Source of the DNA: Cadophora sp. MPI-SDFR-AT-0126
Lineage: Eukaryota > Ascomycota > Leotiomycetes > Helotiales > Ploettnerulaceae
Reading direction: 5' to 3'
Length of the DNA: 64,000 nucleotides
Assembly: GCA_020747065.1 (NCBI GenBank)
Contig: JAGMVK010000010.1
Coordinates: 1,116,001-1,180,000 of the forward strand
The position numbers were made by a program, and so were the translations under genes. The notes below the pieces were generated by a model. It was not told the origin of the DNA and did no database searches. It worked only from the letters and a program-made list of their open reading frames with translations. This document shows positions 1-10,606 of this stretch, piece after piece. Numbering within the stretch: the first letter of the stretch is position 1; each line of letters begins with the position of its first letter.

Positions 1-1064
1 GCGGGGGCTGTGAGGTGGAAGGGGGATACGACCTGGGATTGATTAGGTTTTTTGAATCGTCTGGAGGTCTGAGACGGAAAGCGGGCTTCTGAAGTGTTGA
101 GAAGCTTACTTCGATTATGTCACCGCCGATGGGCACTGTTTATATGATATGAGCTCGCTTGTTCTCGGAAAATGAGGAGGCGATGTGAATCGAACTTACC
201 GAGAATGTTCTTTAATCCCCATTGCTCGACTGCTGGGTCTCGGTATATGACTTCTGTTCCTATCACTGTAGTCTTTTCAATATCAGCTGAGAATCCCGAC
301 GGATTTGAGAAACCTGAAGGGCTTGGGAAGTTATCTTACAAGGAGATGGCTAGCTTTCTCTAAGTCCTTAGCTACAAGAGCTATTTGGCGGAGCCGAGTT
401 GGGGCTGTACCCAGTGTTCTGGTAACATCCCTAGATTCTTTCGACATGGTCAATGCTCTGTGAAGTTTCCAAAATCATTCAATGTCGACGTTCACTTGAT
501 GTTGCCAATGATAGAGGGGAAAGTGATAACCGAGGTTGAACCTCAAAAGACAGTGAGCAGACACCAAAGTGTGAGAAGCACTCGGATTCAATACAGATTT
601 CGACCTCGACATGAGAACAGGTTTTTATTAGAGGTATGACTTGCTCAAGGATGGTAATTGCGACAAGAGAGGGGAACATGAAGCTCGTAAGAATGACATC
701 ACAAACTAACACGTGACACTTGTCTCCTATGGGCAACTCATTACATTGCGAGGATTTGCAGGCTGGATATATGAATATATACGATGTTTATCGCAAAGGT
801 ATTACTGCCATTTCTTCTTGAATCTAAGGCTGGTAGACCTAAGAAGGCTGCTTTGTGGCGCATTTACTTTGACTTGCCACTGTTCTGATGTTCCAGCAGT
901 TTCCTGTTAATGAAATGTATCTCATGTATTTTGTACCACAGTGGACATAATGAATAACGTGACGATTTCAATCCAATTCCTCTAAATAAGAATTTTGATA
1001 CAATGGTCTAGGCTGCAGCCGCCCAATCACTTGCCTCATTACCAAACGATGATTTCCTCCCTCC
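1..1064. other. Left-edge region without a recognised gene
   Basis: Only short open frames of under 90 codons occur on either strand. None shows a recognisable domain or a convincing splice-linked continuation. The right end of the stretch is the 3' flank of the small gene on the minus strand. I see no RNA gene or mobile-element terminus here. Confidence 0.5.
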
Positions 1065-1471
1065 TCAATCTGTGCCCTTCCCAAGCCCATGAGATAACCT
1101 GTGTCTACATCAGCATTTTCATTCTTTCTCCTCGATCTGTGACGTACTCATCACGAATGCCCTGCAAGATGGTAGGGTTGCCTCCCGGTTTCTTAGTGGC
1201 GAAGTCAGGTACATTAGCCGTGGATGTTTTCTAAGCGGAAATGTCAGCACTTTTCCAACCACCTAAGAAGATCGCATAACACGAAATCTTCCAAGATATG
1301 GGATGGAGTAATTTCATTCACGCCACATACCAGCGAAGAATCCTGCTTTGGTGTATCTGAATCCGCCGGTGTGCTCTCCGTACCAGCACCGCCTCTCTGT
1401 ACGGCAGCGCTTCCACTTTGGCTACCGGTGTCGTTGGTATTGGTAGTTGGCTTCTGTTCTTCGGACGACAT
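1065..1471 (-). CDS. Small conserved-looking protein, 85 aa, three exons
   Basis: Function not recognised. The model is exon 1 1471-1331, exon 2 1230-1148 and exon 3 1098-1065, which stays in frame and gives 85 residues. Intron 1 has a GTATGT donor, a GCTGAC branch site and a TTAG acceptor. Intron 2 (49 nt) has GTACGT, GCTGAT and ACACAG. The N-terminal half is polar and disordered-looking, rich in S, T, G and Q. The C-terminal half is ordered-looking and carries the segments DFATKKPGGNPTILQGIRDE and LSHGLGKGTD. That pattern, with strong splice signals on all four ends, argues for a real gene that a single-frame scan would miss. If intron 2 is not removed, exon 2 reads on to a stop at 1105. 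The role and location in the cell are unknown. Confidence 0.6.
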
Positions 1472-4400
1472 TTTGATTGAGTTGATGTAGTAGTCGTGAT
1501 ATTGCGATGGGTTGAGACGAGTAGTTGTATTGTGTTTACTTGGTGGACATCGCGGGGGGTTCATTTGTTTTTAAGCGAGCTGAGCGAGAATTCGATGACG
1601 ACAGGACTAAGTACCGAGTGATGTCAACTACAATCTTGTCAATGACTGGGGATAAAAACGTGTATTTGAATCCATTATTTGTTTCGGAGCTCTTGCAAGA
1701 TCTTAGAATATCGATATATTCAGAGTCAGAATCAGTTTGACGTAAATTATTCAAAGCTCTGTGAAGTGGGGTGCACTTCACGTGTGAATTGCATCACAAT
1801 TTGGCCTGATGAAAAAGCAAGCTGCTTCTTTCTCGTCGAATAGCCAATAATAATTTGAACCTCTTGCAACTTGAAATATGTGCCTATCGACTATCTTTTA
1901 AGGTACTTTAACTTGTAGTAAGCTAGATTGGTTGACTAGTCCTGGGATGGCCATTCAATGATTGCTGCTTGTATTTGTCCTCACTTACACTATATCGTAC
2001 TCCTAGGGTCATTTCAGAAGCTCAAAACCAAGCTCCTCTTACAAACTCTCCAAATGTAAATCCCAATCCAACAGCCGGCCCACTCTCTAGCGTACCAGAT
2101 CTCATAGCCCTTCGAAAAAAAAAAAAAAAATGGCTGTCCTGGGACCGCGATGGTGACAATCGCATCCTCACTCACGATGCCTAAACCGGCTTCCGAGGAA
2201 TAGGATTCTCAATTCCCTTCTCCATAACCGCGCTCATGATCCCAAACTTTCTCGGACCCCACTCGCTTCGAATACAGCTACTTCTTTGGCCCCTTTTCTT
2301 CAGTATCTATGTCAACAGCATACATAAAATAAAACACAGATTAGACACCAGAATCTATGACTTGAGGGGCAGTTACAGAGCTGAGGTGTTCAATGACTGT
2401 TTCCCCAAAATTTGGCTAAAGAGTACGGGAGCTAGTCACGCATTGGAGTTGTCGAGGATGGGCTGTAAGGCATGGAGTGGCGGCTGTGTTGCCGGGAGGA
2501 GTTTTGCAATTATGGAGTGGTGCACGACTTCTATTCTGCTGCAAATGGATGAAATGAAATGGAAGGATGATTTGAGGCAGTGCTACGACATAATGCTGTC
2601 TTAAAGATTGGAGAAGGAAAGGGAGAAAGGAGATATGTTGAACTTGGGAGTTCGAGGAGGGAGTTCTACGTCGATTCTCTGAGAGTGCGGCGTGTGAATG
2701 TTGCTTCATCCTCTTGATCCGATCTTACCTTGTCATTCAACGCAGGACTTCTATTCTCCAAATGTCAGCCAAAATATTATCTGATGGGCCTGCTGGCCAG
2801 CTTGTAAGTCCAGTCTGCGTTCTCTTCCTCCCAGATGTTGCCATGTTGCGAAACACACGCGTCTTAGTTTATCAACACAAGATGTGAAAACACCTCAACC
2901 ACTCAACAAAATCTTCTCAAAGCTGCCATTCCACTTCGATACCCACTGGGCGATCTTAAATCGGAGGATTCTGCGGACAGTTGCCCAGCTACAGATCCAG
3001 CTCGGTGCTGGAGCATGAAAGAGTCTCTCGTGGTTCCAGACTCAAGCACAATTATTTTCGGGTGTGATTGCGGGCCAGCTCGAGCCTTTGTCTTGTCAGT
3101 TTCTAGTTTTCACTAGTTTCACAACTTGTGGCTTCAGCTGGCGACTAGACTCTTGCCGAGCCGTCCCAGAAATTGGGATGGAAATCTTCAGGGGATTTCG
3201 ACTTTGGTAGGCACTTGAACCGGGTACGGTGTCTCCGACGAACATCTTTCCTTGAATTGTTTTGTTGTGTTCATGACTCATTGATCTTTTGAAGCTGTGT
3301 TGTTGTTGACTCTACAGTAGGCATGGGAAGTGATGTTTGTCTGACAAGTGGATAGCCGAGGCCTTGTCGAGCCTTGTCCGCTCCTCCACTTATGCAGGGT
3401 TATGCGAGTTGCAACGTGCATACATAACAAATAGTGCAATCAATGCATGCACGCGGGAAGCCCAAAAAGGGGTAGCACCCAATTGCACTCTCGTATTTTT
3501 TCTTGTGAAATCGACCGTCATCGCATCTTCTCCGTACGTAAGCCTATGAGCGTGGCATTGTGATCTCTGTGTGCATACAGAGTCACAATGTCCACATTCG
3601 CACTCCAAACTTTGGGAGCGGCAGAGTTCTGTTGATTTGTTGAAGGTGAAGCAAGATCAATGTCGCGCCTGCGAGTTGTCGGATGTGATGTAAAGGGGGA
3701 GGACCTTGGTGGCGTTGAGGCTTTGCCTTGTGTTCATGCCGAGATGTTGTGCCACTATCCTTGACTTAGATGAAAGGGATGGCAATATTGACAGTTGATC
3801 CAGGTTATCAGACGATGGAGCGCCGAATCAAACTTTTCAAAGATTCATGTCATCCGGAGTTCTAGTCCGATTTGCCTACATCCTCCAATTGGATGAACTC
3901 GTCGCATAAACTTGAGGCTCTCACAACGATGGCCCAAGAGCGTCTCGCCCGAATCAGCGGTAAACGACAATTCAGGATTCGGGAAAAGATCCGCAGTAGA
4001 AATTCTCCTTTGACCTTTGTTTTCAGCCCTCCACAAATTGATCCACAGGACCAGCGTTAAGCCGCTTGAGGATTTGGGGCCTGTCTAGCCGGTGGGCAAG
4101 CTGAAAAGTGCTTAGATGACAGCGTCCAGAGCACGTCCACCTGGCGATGGGGAAGATGCAAAAATATGCACTGGAAAGGGAGATTTATTGATGGGAGAGA
4201 CGATTGACGGATGGGGTTGAGTGGGATGTTAAGGATCTTGGCGGACGGGAGACTGAGACATTGGGAAGGGGAAGGGGAAAAGCAAGATAAGAAAGTCAGG
4301 GGGAGGTGCATATGTGGACCCAAAGTCGTATCAGCATATCAGTAATTGATAAGGATGAGATGATTTCGTAGATTGGGCATCTCGTAACCGGCGGTTTTTA

Positions 4401-5985
4401 GCACTTTGAGGCCGTTGAGGTGTAACTCACGATATCTTCAAAGAACAGATGATATGATATGATCTGATCTTCTGGGGGGGGTGCTAAGACGTTCGAACGG
4501 TTTGGCTACTCCCCCCAGAATCCTTCCTTGAAGATATCTAATGGTCCTAGGCTGAACCACACTATGAGCTTTGATCATTTTGACCCAGAAAAAAATGGGA
4601 TGGTCTAATGGCCCGGTCGGTCTGATGTTTTTGACCATAGGGTAGACTGTGATCCTCCTGGTTTAGTGGAGAGCACTAGTGGCCATGGGCAATATCGTCG
4701 GATCTTGGCCGCCAAAAACACAGCAAAAGATCCTACAATGCCCGCTTTATGCGCCGTATTCTTGTGCATTGATGCTCCATCAGTAAGTTTTGTTGACAAC
4801 CTACTCAGTCAGTGCAGCTTTGTTCGTTCTAGACAGCTTGACAGCTTGACAGCTAGAATCTGGGGAAACCCTATTCCAACCACTTGAGATTTTGCACATC
4901 TGACCGCTCGTCCTTGCACAACATGGAAGGCATGAGAAGGAGAAAATTGATGATTCAGCTACCCGCTCTCGCCCTATGACATTTCTGGATCGTCGTCTAT
5001 TTTGGGTTGAAAAGGCTTTATCTTAATTCGGGGGTTCGCAACACATGGGCGCGCTGTTAGTGGTCCTTTCATCAAGCGGGATCTTCAGGGTCATCCGAAG
5101 GTGCCTTCACTTGTGCAAACACAGCCTAGTATTGGAGCACGTGTAGAAGAGGCGTTGTCCCCAAAATCGCTTTCCACGCTCTCGGCACTTTAATTACCAC
5201 TACCAAGACCAGGTAATCTCCAGTGCAGCGCTGGACTTACTGGCCTAAGTATGGAGACTTTCGAGATTACAGTTCAGCATATCAATTAACGTTTGACTTT
5301 TTGGGTCGATACGGTCAGGGACCGCTTTTAATACGATATTCAGATGTCATCAAAGGGAGTCCAGGCAGGTCGAGTGAGATCTCCTGGGCGGAGAATCCAG
5401 ATTCTAGATTCCAGTATCCAGACAGATAGCGGCTGGAAGTCTCTCCGCGTCTGTCCTCGATACTAAGCTATCGATCATCCCGAAAAGGACTCTGAAGCGT
5501 CTTGGGCTCCTGGGCATTCGTATTTTCCCCTGCTTTCCACCCCTGTCTGTTCCTGGTTCTCAAGTCTGGCCCACCCCCTCATTATTCGCTGATGTTCATC
5601 CTTATGGGTCAATACAACCTTGTTACCCCCTGTCACTCACGCTCCAAGCCGGAGGTCTCCTTAGGCAGATGGAAAAGAAAACAAAAAGGAATTGGGCGAA
5701 CAGTCTAGCCTGGATGGGCTGTCGTTTCCTATCCTCTATTCCCTATCAGGCTTGCTCGTGGCTTTTCTTTTCAAGCGCCTGTGGAGAATAGTCTAAGACA
5801 GCCATCCCGTCTCTATCAAGATCCCTACCTCGCATCGTGGCTGACAACAGGGGGAGCCGATGCTCGTGTCTCCTACATTATGGACTTTGCCCGCTGTCGT
5901 GATACAGTTTCTCTCTTTCCAGGAGTTTTTTCTCTGTCCGTCGTTACCTCTTCTTTATACTAATTAATTAATAAAAACAGCGAAA
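1472..5985. other. 4.5 kb gene-poor stretch
   Basis: No open frame beyond about 120 codons is present and none resembles a known family. A poly-A run lies near 2115. A short tandem repeat of the unit acagcttg lies near 4838-4860. The last few hundred bases should hold the promoter of the copper oxidase gene; an AT-rich stretch lies directly before its ATG. I found no tRNA, no terminal inverted repeats and no transposase remnant. Confidence 0.45.
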
Positions 5986-8900
5986 ATGGCACCTTCAATC
6001 GTTCAGGTTGCCTTCTCGTTGTTGTTCGCGGGCTCTGCGGTTGCCAATTCCGATATTGCCTATGCACCATTGGAAAATCGATATGCCGCTGTGTTGGACA
6101 AGAGAGTGATCCCGACAACGCTGCCGGGAACGTGGGCGTACCAAGGATGTTACTCGGAAGGAGCAAATCGTGCTTTGGGAGGACAAATGTATGCCAATGC
6201 CACGGGGATGACCACGGAATCTTGCATTGCGTTCTGTGACAGCAAAGGCGCTTACTTTGCCGGAACCGAATATTCGTCAGAATGCTGTAAGTGAACCTCA
6301 GTTGTCAGATTTTGCATTGTGCCGTAAGTTAACGTGGGTAGATTGTGGAAACAAGATCGACTCTACCTCGCTTCTTTCGCCAGCAACCGACTGTTCAATG
6401 ACATGCTCTGGAAACTCAACACAGACTTGTGGAGGGCCAGCAAGAATATCGGTATTCTGGAATGGAAATAACCCACCTCCAGGACCTTCCACAAACCCAG
6501 GCCCAGGAGGATATGGATTCTTCGGATGTTACACGTGAGTGCCTTCAGGGCCCAGCTCCGCGGCTGGCTGCAGATTGTGGCTGCAGGTTGTTGACGATCG
6601 ATGTAGTGAAGGAACCACAGGCCGCTGCCTTCCCAACCCCGTAGCAGTCACCGGTGGAATGACCGTTGCGCTTTGCGTACAAGCATGCAAGACAGCCGGT
6701 TATTCTATGGCTGGTATTGAATACGCATCTGAGTGCTGTAAGTCATTCAATGGCTTAGCTTGGTTTCTCGAGCTGATCGAATGACAGGGTGCGGTAACGC
6801 GATCAGCAATGGGGCCGTTGTAGCTCCAGGAGGGATTTCCGAGTGCAATATGCTTTGCAATGGCAACAGTTCCGAATACTGTGGAGCAGGTATGCGATCT
6901 CCGAGTTTTCTCTTTAACTTGAGAACTATCCGACGCACAGAACTGGGATCTCTCGCGAATTTACCAGATGATTCCTGATATCTTCCGAATTTACACAAGA
7001 GCAACACTGACTTATACCCTTTTCTAGGCGACCGTTTGGACGTATACAAGCTTGGATACGAGGGAGTCTCATCTTCCGTCATAGCTTCTTCCACGAGGGT
7101 ATGTTTCTGCTTCCACTGAAACTTTCCGCATTCTGACTATCATTCCAGTCGTCGTCCTCTACTTCAAGACCTGTCACAGTTGTCTCCACAACCAGCCGAT
7201 CAAGCACCAGCACCAGAGTATCAACTTCCAGTATTCGTTCCAGTTCAAGCACTCGTTCGTCCACCTCCAGCATCCGATCCAGTACCAGCACCCGTGCATC
7301 AAGCTCAAGCACTCGATCAACATCCAGTACCCGAGCGTCTACCTCAAGCACTCGGAGCAGCTCAACTTCCAGAGCTTCATCGACAAGTACGAGATCATCG
7401 TCAGTTTCGAGCACTGGGGTATCGTCAAGCTCTTCCCGAGTTTCAACTTCAACCGCCGCCACGGCTTCCTCGACAGTCCTCGCAATTAAGCCCGTAATCG
7501 GTGCTTACGGATACCAAGGATGTTACACCGAAGGCGTTGGTGTTCGTGCCTTGTCCGGCGCAACATTCGTTGATTATGTTGGAATGACCCTCGAAATCTG
7601 TGCTTCGAAATGTGCCGGTACAACTTACTTCGGTGTTGAGTATGGAGGAGAATGTAAGTGATCCTGGCTTCAGACATTGTTTTCGCGCCATTGTCGAATG
7701 CTCGCTAATTACTTTAGGCTACTGCGGAAACACTCTCGATACCACATCTGTTCTTACAGCCAACCAGCTTGAATGCAGTTTCACTTGCCCAGGCGATAAG
7801 TACGAATATTGTGGCGCAGGGAACCGGCTCTCGCTTTACAAGATTGGATCCGCGGCTTCCAGCAGCAGTGTTTCTGTTTCAACTGGATCTCGAAGCTCAA
7901 CTTCTACCCGAGTTTCCACCACATCTTCGCCATCATCAACCGCCGGTCCAGCTGGCTACATTTACTATGGCTGCCAAACCGAAGGAACTGGAGTTCGCGC
8001 TCTCAGCTCCGCTGCATCTGCATCTGATCTGATGACTGTTGAGATGTGCCAAGCCAGCTGTGCCTCCTACACCTATTTTGGGGTGGAATATGGCCGTGAA
8101 TGTTACTGCGGAAACTCTCTTGCAGCAAGCAGTGTTGCAGCACCCGCAACTGACTGCAATGTCCCATGTATGGGTAACACAGCTCAAAAGTGTGGTGCTG
8201 GTAACCGACTTGACGTCTACGTCAAGAATGGAACTGCTGTCCCAACCAAGCCAACAGGTAGCTCTACCACTGTCAGCACCTCCACATCTACCCCTCTTGC
8301 CTCTGGTCTTCCAGCCGGGTGGGTTTCCGACGGATGCTACAGTGAAGGCACCACTGGACGTGCTCTTCAGAACCAACAGCCAGATAGCCAAGCAAACTCC
8401 GTCCAGGTTTGTATCAACACTTGCAAGAACCTCGGCTACAAAGTCGCTGGTATGGAATATGGCACTCAATGGTAAGTTATTCATGTTCGGCTATGAGAGC
8501 AAAGCTAAGAAGAAATATAGTTTCTGTGACAACTTCCTGTACAACGGCGCCGCGCCTGTTGCAGCAACTTCCTGTAACATGGCTTGCCCGGGTAACCCAA
8601 GTCAAACTTGTGGTGCAGGCGATTTTTTGAACGTTTACCACACCGGAAACTTGACAGCTTACAAGGCCCCATCATCTCAAACAACAGATCTTCCTGGCCA
8701 GTGGGTTTACCAAGGCTGCTACAGTGACAATGTCAACGACAATCGTGCCTTGTTCTGGCAAAGCATCCTGACCACCAACAACAGCGCAACCACCTGTCTT
8801 GGTCTCTGCCAAAAGTATGGCTTCATGGCTGCCGGTATGGAGTACGGTGACGAGTGCTTCTGCGGTGATGAGTCTGTCCGTGCTGCTTCTGGCTCAGTCA

Positions 8901-10606
8901 AGGTCGCCGAGGCCGAGTGCCAAGTTAAATGCTCTGGAGACAACAATTACTACTGCGGAGGTGGAAGTCGCCTGTCTTACTATAGATGGATCGGAGGTCA
9001 GCCTCTGAATGTCTGGGCTGAACCAACTGGTATCAATGCTGGTTCTTACGAATTCCTCATTGGTGGTGTCGTCGTCCCTCTCATTACAACCACAGGTATC
9101 AATAACAAGGTTGTCTTCATGGAGAAGTCCGGAACCGGTGCGCCAAATACCACTGGTACGTACGAACTTGATCTCACCGTCTTGAATGATTTCAGCAAAG
9201 CCTGGAGACCTCTACACGTCAAGAGTGATATTTTCTGCTCAGCTGGTATCACTCTGCCAGACAAGAAGGGAAGACAACTCAACATCGGAGGCTGGGCCGG
9301 ACCATCTACATATGGTGTTCGTCTCTACACTCCCGATGGATCTGACGGTGTTTGGGGAACCAATGACTGGCAAGAGAATGTCAACGAAGTCACTCTGCTC
9401 GAAGGTCGTTGGTACCCATCCGCCATGGTCATGGCCAATGGTTCAGTTCTTGTTCTCGGTGGTGAGGTTGGATCCAACAGTGCCCCAACCCCTTCTTGCG
9501 AGATTCTCCCACCACCAGCTGGAGGTTATGCCAAATATTTGGACTGGCTAGATCGCACTGATCCTGACAACTTGTACCCCTTCATGTTCGTCCTCCCCAG
9601 CGGTGGTATCTTCGTTGTGTACTACAACGAAGCCCGTATCATTGATGAGAAGACCTTCGATACTGTCAAGACTCTGCCCAACATGCCAGGTTCCGTCGTC
9701 AACTTCCTTGCTGGCAGGACATATCCTCTCGAAGGTACCGGTGTCATGCTTCCTCAATACCCACCATACTCTGCTCCAGTCACAGTCCTGGTTTGTGGTG
9801 GATCTGCCAACGGTGCCGCATATGCTATTGACAACTGCGTTTCAACTCAACCTGAGGTCGCCGCTCCAGAATGGACCATTGAGCGTATGCCTTCTCAGCG
9901 TGTCTTGTCTTGCATTTGCGCCCTCCCTGACGGAACCTACCTGATCCTCAACGGAGCAAAGGAAGGTGTCGCTGGTTTCGGTCTCGCCCAAGACCCCAAC
10001 TACAACGCTGTCCTCTACGACCCCTCCAAGCCTGTCAACCAACGCATGTCCATCATGGCATCCACCATTGTCGCACGTCTCTACCACTCCGAAGCCATCC
10101 TCCTCCCAGACGGACGTGTTCTCGTCTCTGGATCCAACCCCGAGGACGGTGTCCACCCAGAAGAGTACCGAGTCGAGGTCTTCAACCCACCATACGCACT
10201 CACCGCTGCCGCAGCCCCATCCTTCACGATCAACAACAAGGACTGGGCCTACGGAGCCGCCATCCCAATCACAGCCAAGATTCCTTCTGGCGCATTCGGC
10301 ACAGTCAAGGCCTCCATGATGGCAGCCGTCTCCTCCACCCACGGTAACTCCATGGGCCAACGCACGCTCTTCTTGACCATCAGTTGTACCGGCGCTCCAG
10401 CCACTGCGGCATGCACACTCACTGCACCTCCTTCCGCACACGTCGCTCCACCAGGATGGTACCAGATCTTCGTGCTTGACAACGGAAAGCCATCCAAGTC
10501 CAACTGGATCAGAATCGGCGGCAGCATAGCTGACGCCGCCGGCCTTGGAAACTGGCCCAACACTCCCAGCTTCACAGCTCCTGGTCTTGGAGCCGTTGGC
10601 ACGTAA
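5986..10606 (+). CDS. Secreted copper radical oxidase (AA5_1, glyoxal-oxidase type) with six WSC domains
   Basis: The eight-exon model is 5986-6286, 6342-6534, 6607-6737, 6788-6889, 7028-7098, 7149-7653, 7718-8471 and 8521-10606, giving 1380 aa. Residues 1-20 form a signal peptide. Six WSC modules (GCYxEG start, ECYCGN middle, CGAGxRLxxY end) lie at roughly 49-141, 157-252, 384-476, 512-602, 635-726 and 745-841. A Ser/Thr/Arg-rich linker separates modules 2 and 3 (about 267-383). The C-terminal 500 residues are a glyoxal oxidase domain plus the galactose-oxidase-like C-terminal domain. All expected copper and radical ligands are visible: C925 (FCSAG) and Y984 (RWYPS) for the thioether cofactor, Y1207-H1208 (RLYHS) and H1293 (THGNS). 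The family oxidises aldehydes or alcohols to give hydrogen peroxide outside the cell, and WSC modules are thought to bind polysaccharide. The substrate cannot be told from sequence. Most introns interrupt WSC modules at the conserved ECxC position. Confidence 0.93.
7149..7499 (+). repeat. Ser/Thr/Arg low-complexity linker encoded by degenerate trinucleotide repeats
   Basis: This is the first part of exon 6 of the copper oxidase gene. It encodes about 117 residues with a loose period of RSSTSST-like blocks, between WSC modules 2 and 3. The same DNA stays open in another forward frame and for most of the opposite strand, as expected of repetitive codons. It is a likely O-glycosylated spacer. 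Length polymorphism between strains would be expected. Confidence 0.8.

Noticed and set aside
7079..7462. Minus-strand open frame rich in Leu, Val, Asp and Glu
   Set aside because: It is the antisense of the Ser/Thr/Arg linker of the copper oxidase and owes its openness to repetitive codons.
9842..10441. 199-codon minus-strand open frame
   Set aside because: It lies wholly opposite the well-supported glyoxal oxidase domain and has shadow-like composition.
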